A stretch of 64,000 bases of DNA from Primula veris (Eukaryota > Streptophyta > Magnoliopsida > Ericales > Primulaceae). Both the position numbers and the translations under genes were made by a program. The stretch is from contig OY821744.1 of NCBI GenBank assembly GCA_963682055.1, positions 21,304,967-21,368,966 on the forward strand, given 5' to 3'. Below, piece by piece: positions 57,191-64,000 of the stretch. How positions within the stretch are numbered: position 1 is the stretch's first letter; each line of letters starts with the position of its first letter. The notes below the pieces were generated by a model. The model searched no databases. It saw nothing but the letters and a program-made list of their open reading frames with translations, and had not been told where the DNA came from.

Positions 57191-59309
57191 TTCTTATTTG
57201 GAGTATTATTTTCCAGTATTGAATCATTCCCACTAATATAGTTCTTCAAGACTTGAGGAGTTGTTTTAGATATAGTTTTTCCATGTATTCCAATTCAACT
57301 AGCCCTTCATGCCACACCTCCCGCCTTTAGCCTGCTTAACAAGTTTTGAAACGTTAAACATCATCATCAAACTACGTCTTTATCCTAATAATTTCTGTTC
57401 GACTTACACGTTTGACGTCCATATTTGTAATTTAATTTGTTTAATATAGAGAATTTTCACCCTTTCAAATATTTCTCTCTGTTGCCATAATTTTTTGTTA
57501 ATCGGGAAACCCAACCTTATAATGTTTATGTGGCCATTGTACCCACATATGATATTGTAATGTGTCATTAGTGTCCCACACACCTACACACACCTACACA
57601 CACCCACATATATAGAGAGATATGGAATAATCATATAGATGCATTTTGTGGGCGTTAAGATTCGAACCCTATCGTTGATCGAATCATTCTTTTGATTTTA
57701 TTTTTCTCATTATTTTTGCTCGTAAATCTATTTTTTATTCACTCCATTACTCCACGGTAGGGGTAGCATCGTAGGAGTAAAACAACATGACTGCATCGGA
57801 GAAAAGTGGGTTGCCAATTAATCTTACAAATACTAGCAAAAATGTAAAAAATTCTATTTTTGCAAAATGATATTATTTACCCATTAAAACATACACCCGA
57901 CACTTTCGATCACATTTGTATTGTTAAAATGCAACAAGATGTTTATTAACGGTTAAATAAATCTATACGTAATTATGTTAACAAATATTTCAAAAAAAAA
58001 AGTATGCAATATTGTTATTTTCGTTTATGTTTGAGGGTTCATACTCCCTTCATACCTAAGTAAGTGTCCACTATGAAAATACATGAAAGTTTGATCGGTA
58101 AAATGTTCGTATCGAAATTGACAAAAAATAATAATTCAAAAGCTTATCATATAATTCATGATTAGAACTATATGACGGTATTTTTTGTTGGAAAACTTTG
58201 GTTTTTTTGAATGCAATTAATTTTATGATTTTCAAAACTTTAATATCCCCATTATGGTGACTCTTTATTTGTGTAGGAGTTACATATAGAATGCTTTAAA
58301 ATATGATGTTCTTTCATATTTTTCTCATGACTTTTTCCATGTTTTTTCATGAGAAATAAAATACATGCATAAATATTCACACATTCACATATGCATACAT
58401 ATAGAGAGAGTACCGCACCAGCAATGGCTCGACCGTGACTCGATACCGCTTTCGTCGAGTTACGTGTGATAGACATTGTACATTGGGAACGAAGTGCCCT
58501 ATTCAGTCAGAAACAGAGGTGGCAGTGCAAATATCGTTTAAGGGTTACTGCTTAGCAGTCACTTCGTCTAAGAACTTTAGTCCATTTCCGTATCATTTAC
58601 ACTATTTTTTGTTAAAACTTGTTTTCGATATTTATATATATTTAAGGAAACCATTTTTTGTTTGTTTGTCCATTTCTTTTTCCGAAGAAAATATTGTATT
58701 TCTTTACAGCGTACCCAACAATCTTAAACGATATTTTATGTGTGTACGTTGATGCAATAATTTCGGTGTATGGATCATACAGAAAATTATTTCTTTATCC
58801 GTAATCGTTCTTAGTAAAATCATTTTCTCTTAATCTTCGGTTTTGGGGATTTGATGTTTACGACCGTAATGGTTTCAGAGTATTATATCATGTTTGTTAT
58901 TTTTATGCATGGCTTTTCGACAAAATTATTTGGAAAATTATTTTCTGACAAACTTTCGTTTTAATAAATTGATGTTTCCGACTGAATAGGCAAATACGTT
59001 TTATGTATTTTTTTTTTTTTACCTTTTTTGGGTTTTATGTGAAAATCCTTATTTCCGGTTTAAACCGTCTATTATGTGTAGTGTGTATGCTTTTTTGTGT
59101 ATATTTGTGTACAAGCATGTTGAGTGATGTTCTTGGTGGTAACACGTTGGTGTTAATATTTGTGTCATCACATGATTTATTTTGTTAGTATTTTGTTAGT
59201 ATTTCGTTATTAAGATTATGGTTTATTATGGTTTAGATTTTGAGAAAATCTATTTGGTGATGATCTAATGTGTTCATGGATTTTGGAAATACAGTGTAGG
59301 TGCGTGTTG
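57191..59309. other. Non-coding repeat DNA with microsatellite
   Basis: Contains a CACACCTA-type microsatellite at about 57578-57612 and a degenerate ACTCCCTTCATACC Stowaway-like terminus at about 58045. From 58790 there are loosely repeated AAAATCATTTTCT and TGTTTACGACCG phrases also seen at 62230-62450. That suggests copy C landed inside a larger repeat. No gene recognised. Confidence 0.4.
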
Positions 59310-61556
59310 GTAAATTTTGAATTGCTACCTTATGTACAACTTAATTAAGTATTTGTCCATAAAACTGAAACTAATTAAGCATTGGTCCATTTCAGTGACG
59401 CCCATTCAGAAAGTGACATCTGTAAAATACGCTGTGTGCGCGATGCACTGGGGTGCATCCCTCATGTTTTCTGAAATTACAGCGTTGCCCAATAGTTTTA
59501 AATATTATCATTTCGGTCCTTTTAGTACAAATCTAATTATAAAAGGACATATAATTCAAAAACTTGATACATTAAATAACAAAAATTAAATAAAAATAGG
59601 AAGAAGTAGGACAAATTCAGAAAATTTTAAAAAAAATCCAAAAAATTCCAAAAAATCTGAAAAAATAAAATAAAAATGCAAAAACTCTTAAAAAAAACAA
59701 ACCCCAAAAACACACAAATAAAATCCTTACAAAATTCCAAAAAATCTAAAATCAACAAAATTCCAAAAACGCAAAAAAAAAAGTGTGAGTAATTTTAAGT
59801 TAATTTAAAAACATTATGACCTATTTTAAATCATTTTGAAAACAGTCTGGCCCATTTTAAATCAATTTAACCCATTTTAAGTCAATTGAAAAACAGTCTG
59901 ACCCATTTTAAAAATAGTCTGACCCATTTTAAGTCATTTAGAAAATAGTCTGACTATTTTTAAGTCATTTTGAAAATAGTCTGACCTATTTTAAGTCATT
60001 TTAAAAACAGACTAAATCATTTTAAGTCATTTTAAAAACAGTGTGAACCATTTTAAGTCATTTTAAAAACAGTCTGGCTCATTTTAAGTCATTTTAAAAA
60101 GAATGTGAGTCTTTTTAATTTATTTTAAAAAGAGTCTGAGTCGTTTTAAGTCAATTTAAAAACAGTCTGAACCATTTTAAGTTAATTTAAAAATAGTCTG
60201 ACCCGTTTTAAGTCATTTAGAAAATAATCTGACCCATTTTAAATTATTTTTAAAATAGTGTGAAATATTTTAAGTCATTTAGAGAACAGTTTGACCAATT
60301 TTAAGTCATTTTGAAATTAGTATGACCTATTTTAAGTCATTTTAAAAATAGTCTGACCCATTTTAAATCATTTTAAAAACAATCTGACCCATTTTAATTC
60401 ATTTTAAAAACAGTATGAACCATTTTAAGTCATTTTAAAAGCAGCTAAACCATTTTAATTCATTTTAAAAATAGTCTGACTCATTTTAAGTCATTTTAAA
60501 AAGAATGTGAGTCTTTTTAATTCATTTTAAAAAGAGTCTGAACCCTTTTAAGTCATTTTAAAAACAGTCTGAAACATTTTAATTCATTTTAAAAACAGTC
60601 TGACTCATTTTAAGTCATTTTTAAAAGAATATGAGTCGTTTTAATTCATTTTAAAAAGAGTTTGAGTCGTTTTAAGTTCTGATTCGTTTTAAGTCATTTT
60701 AAAAACAATCTGAATTGTTTTTTAACAATACAAGTCATTTTAGAACAGTGAGAGTTATTTTTTAAACAATACAAGTCATTTTAAAACACTCTGAATCATT
60801 TTTTAAAATAGTTGAGTAATTTTTTAATACAGTCTCAGTCATTTTTAAATTATTTTTCATTAATAATGTTTTTTTTGGTTTAGAAACAGTCTAACTCGTT
60901 TTTAAAAAAGTCAGAATTATTTTAAAAAGAGTATTAGTCATTATCGGGACTAGCTATTGATATAAAACATGTTTAAGTGGTTAATTTCAGATGGAGGACT
61001 TAATACCTCACTTTCAAGATTAGTGGACTTGTTTGTAATTTAACCAAATTTTCAAAATTACACATTATTTCCCCTCAACGGATATGAGTATTTGATTATA
61101 TATAGAGAGAGAGAGAGATCGCAGCCTTAGAGGCTACCGCCTCCGCTGTGTTTGTCTTGATCATCTCTGCCGAATTTGTCCTCATACATGTATATATGTA
61201 TATATACATATACATATACATATATATAGATGTATGTAGAGAGAGATAAAGAGAGAGGGGACAGAGAGGGAGGGAGGGGGGAGGAGCAGAGCTCCGGCGG
61301 CAGCGACGAAGGTGGATGCGACGGAGGCTGTGCTCTGGTAGAGCTCCGGTGGACGTCGGCGGTGGTGGAGAATGTGGGTTGTTTTTTTAGAGAGAGAAAC
61401 AAATGGGAGAAATAGAATTGAGATATTTTTTATATTTAATGATTAATGAACCAATTCTTAATTAATTTTATAAATAAATGACCAATTCTTGATTAAATTT
61501 TGTAAACTGACCAAATATTAAATAGTTTTGTTTTTATGGTACAATGCTTAATTTAC
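59310..61556. mobile_element. 31-bp-minisatellite TIR element, copy C
   Basis: The clearest termini of the family: GTAAATTTTGAATTGCTACC at the left and GTAAATTAAGCATTGTACC (reverse complement) at the right. Tandem 31-bp-type units fill about 59785-60860 (TTTTAAGTCATTTTAAAAAC). Unlike A and B it also holds a GC-rich, purine-rich block at about 61090-61400 (GGAGCAGAGCTCCGGCGGC) that may be captured host leader DNA. No transposase. Confidence 0.7.
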
Positions 61557-63019
61557 TCGTCGGTTTTATATGTATATGCCAAGAGGTGGAGAACGTTGGT
61601 GTCCTCATATAAGTACTACATATTATTTGCACATGCTAATAGTATAAGGTCCATATTTAACGTTATTAATAGGTGGTGTTATACATTAACCTCGGCATTT
61701 ATATGTAAGTTTCAGTTTACTACATGCGTGGAATACCTGTTTTTTTATTAAATCTATATACACATGCATGTTATATATTTACTGGTGTTAGTTGGAAAAT
61801 TCATGGACCTCTGTTTCAGTATTTTGGTATGAATTGTATGAGCTATAAATTTGGTTTGTAGCTGCTAAGTCCATATTATGAGCATTTGGGCAGTATGTTG
61901 GATTGTTATTTATTTATTTTGGCTATTGAGTTGTAAAGAGTTACAACACAATAGCGTGGTTTTTGCTTAAACGTTTGGATGAGTTTTACTTTTGTGTTTT
62001 ATTATTTAATTACTTGCAATCTAGTTGGAGAATATATTATATTATTAGTGAATTTATGCATGTTTATTATTTTCATGTTAATAAAATGACTAACATTTTT
62101 CAATAAATATTTGTATAGACATATAGATATGTATAATTGAATTGGAGAATTGAAGAATTGGAGATTATTCGAAATAGTTCTTGTAAAACAATTAATTTGG
62201 GGCTTACGATATAACTGGTTTCGAAATAGTTCTTGTAAAACCATTTTCTGATTTTCAGAATTTGGGGCTTACGATAGAACCGTTTGAATTCTTAGATTTT
62301 TCTTATAAAATCATATTTATTATTTGGTGTTTACGGCTGAAATCTTCAGAATTTGATAATATTTTCCGGTAGTGAACTAGAATACTCTTGCAAAATCAAT
62401 TTCTTGAAACCGTGAGTGGTTATAGAAATTTGGTGTTTGCGGCCGAGTAATTTTAGTTTCATTTTTCGAAATTAGATTGTGCATATTTGTTATTTTAGAT
62501 AACGAACGACTTCCTTCGGGAAATGTCCGGAACACAATGAGTGCTGGAACTGACCAAAAATATTGTGGGTGTCGGTGTAACTACTATTAATTTTGCATTA
62601 ATGCAAATTAATGTGGGGTTACAAAATTAAAATGACCGTTATTAAAGACACTAATGTGGTGACATAATGGGTCGTAACTCCTTATTAATTATGAATTTTT
62701 GCAATTGAATTTGGAGGGTTACAAAAGTTTGTAATGGTGATCATTAATGCCGAGTATTTGTAACATCTTATTAATTATGATTAATCACAATTTAATTTCG
62801 AGAGTTATAAAATATTGTAATGTTACACATTGATGGCAATTATTGTAAGTTTATTAACTCGATATTAGTTGCATTAATGGATCTGTTACACGATTTGGTG
62901 AAATGTTATTTAATAACCAACTTGTTTCATCCGAGAGCAATAATTTGATGATTAAGCAAATTATAAACGACCTTTCACTTTATTTTAAGAATAAACAAAC
63001 ATCGGTTAATTTAATAATG
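61557..63019. other. Non-coding repeat DNA
   Basis: No gene. Degenerate repeats of 65-75 bp with a GGGGCTTACGATA / GGTGTTTACGGC core recur around 62165-62460 and recall 58790-59000 on the far side of copy C. Confidence 0.4.
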
Positions 63020-63210
63020 TGTTGAAACATCATATTAGTTTGTTGAAAAACATTTAATCATTTGTTGAAATAACATTTTATTAGTTTGTTGAAATAACAT
63101 TTAATAATTTGTTGGAATAATATTTTATTAGTTTGTTGAAAGAACATTTAATAATTTGTTGAAATAACATCTTATTAATTTGTTGAAATAACATATTATG
63201 AATATGTTGA
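63020..63210. repeat. 23-bp tandem repeat, about nine units
   Basis: TTTGTTGAAATAACATTTAA-type units, with GTTGAAA or GTTGGAA recurring about every 22-24 bp from 63020 to 63205. Confidence 0.88.
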
Positions 63211-64000
63211 GATTGTTATTATTGAGAATAGTAATTGAGTAATAGTATATTACAATTATTGGGGGGAGAACCCCGAGTGTCCCACAAATATGGGGATAAC
63301 CCATCGATCTTGTAGATCGAGAATATAGTTGTGCCCCAAAAGTGCCTACGTGCACGTGGGAGAATACCCAACGGTTCAGTGGTATGGACTTTAAACGTCG
63401 GAAACAAATAATATTTTCCATTTACCATATTAAAACCGATTAAGCTTATCAACTACAATGTGCATGTCCTGAGTGAGAACAAAGGAAATGCATGAACTGT
63501 AGGGGCATTAATATGTGGAAACGTTTTGAACGTTTCGAAGTCCACTAACAAGTGCAAACATGAAATTTTGAATCATAACTAGTGGTTTTTGAAATCTAAC
63601 AGCATTAGCCTTTCGGTAGCTAAAACACTAGGATGAGTATGTCAGAAGTTTGCTTGTTTGTAGCAAAATAAGAGTGACCATTTGTTCAAATTGAGCAATT
63701 TTAGTCGATACTTTTGTAGTCAATAATGACATGTTGAGTTATTGAACTAAGTAATTGATTCGACATGATGTAGTAGATCATGAGAATATAAAACATAAAA
63801 GTTTTATTTTCCTAAATCTATTATCTAAATTGAAACACAAATATGATTTTGTGTGTTTGAAGTAACGTATTGCAAAGTTTTTGGTTCGAAGTTTCGAACG
63901 GAGTACATAACCTCGTGGTTAGTGCATGTGAGATGCATGCAAACCGGGAATGAGATAAATGGTACTTTATCAATTTATTGATGATTATACTAAATACTGA
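63211..64000. other. Non-coding, possible retroelement flank
   Basis: GC-richer than the tandem repeat. Contains a small hairpin (CGATCTTGTAGATCG at about 63305) and no supported ORF. Possibly LTR or internal non-coding DNA of an element continuing to the right. Confidence 0.35.

Noticed and set aside
63020..63210. CRISPR-like regular spacing
   Set aside because: Units are contiguous tandem repeats without unique spacers, in a plant nuclear genome.

Overview
This is nuclear DNA from a flowering plant, most likely a eudicot. It is AT-rich, has spliced plant genes with GT-AG introns, Ty1/copia and Ty3/gypsy retrotransposons primed by initiator-Met tRNA, hAT and PIF/Harbinger-like elements and microsatellites. 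No prokaryotic, viral or CRISPR feature is present. All repeat boundaries, unit counts and similarities below were judged by eye.

Layout. 1-5056 is a decayed Sirevirus-type copia element on the minus strand. It has a 5' LTR, primer binding site and gag, an internal deletion joining protease to the end of reverse transcriptase/RNase H, and a downstream ORF that runs off the left edge. 5057-6850 is non-coding. 6851-13506 holds the one convincing intact host gene, a five-exon VTI12-like Qb-SNARE, with a MITE in its third coding intron. 13507-20600 is stacked non-autonomous elements: a 21-bp-minisatellite element, a TIR element built round a 31-bp minisatellite, an ACCGAA-rich element and a hAT element with perfect termini and target duplication. 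20608-39295 is a patchwork of direct duplications, headed by a tandem pair (20608-23911 and 23912-27797), with exon-like islands and a plastid tRNA-Thr-like relic at 32588. 39296-46561 carries two broken copies of a PWP1-like WD-protein segment and a LINE-like fragment. 46562-50370 is the C-terminal coding end of a FIP1-like polyadenylation factor, split by a 3.2-kb defective copia element with a 5-bp target duplication. 50371-64000 is repeats again: a gypsy-like 3' end and LTR, a second inverted copy of the 21-bp element, two more copies of the 31-bp TIR element, and a 23-bp tandem repeat.

How it fits together. Apart from VTI12 the window works mainly as a record of transposition, duplication and gene-fragment decay. 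I found no clear new multi-gene system. The most interesting signals are the phased CGATCGGTCG arrays in and downstream of the Sirevirus, the three-copy TIR family with an internal minisatellite, and the in-frame disruption of the FIP1-like exon by an element that was probably already defective when it inserted.
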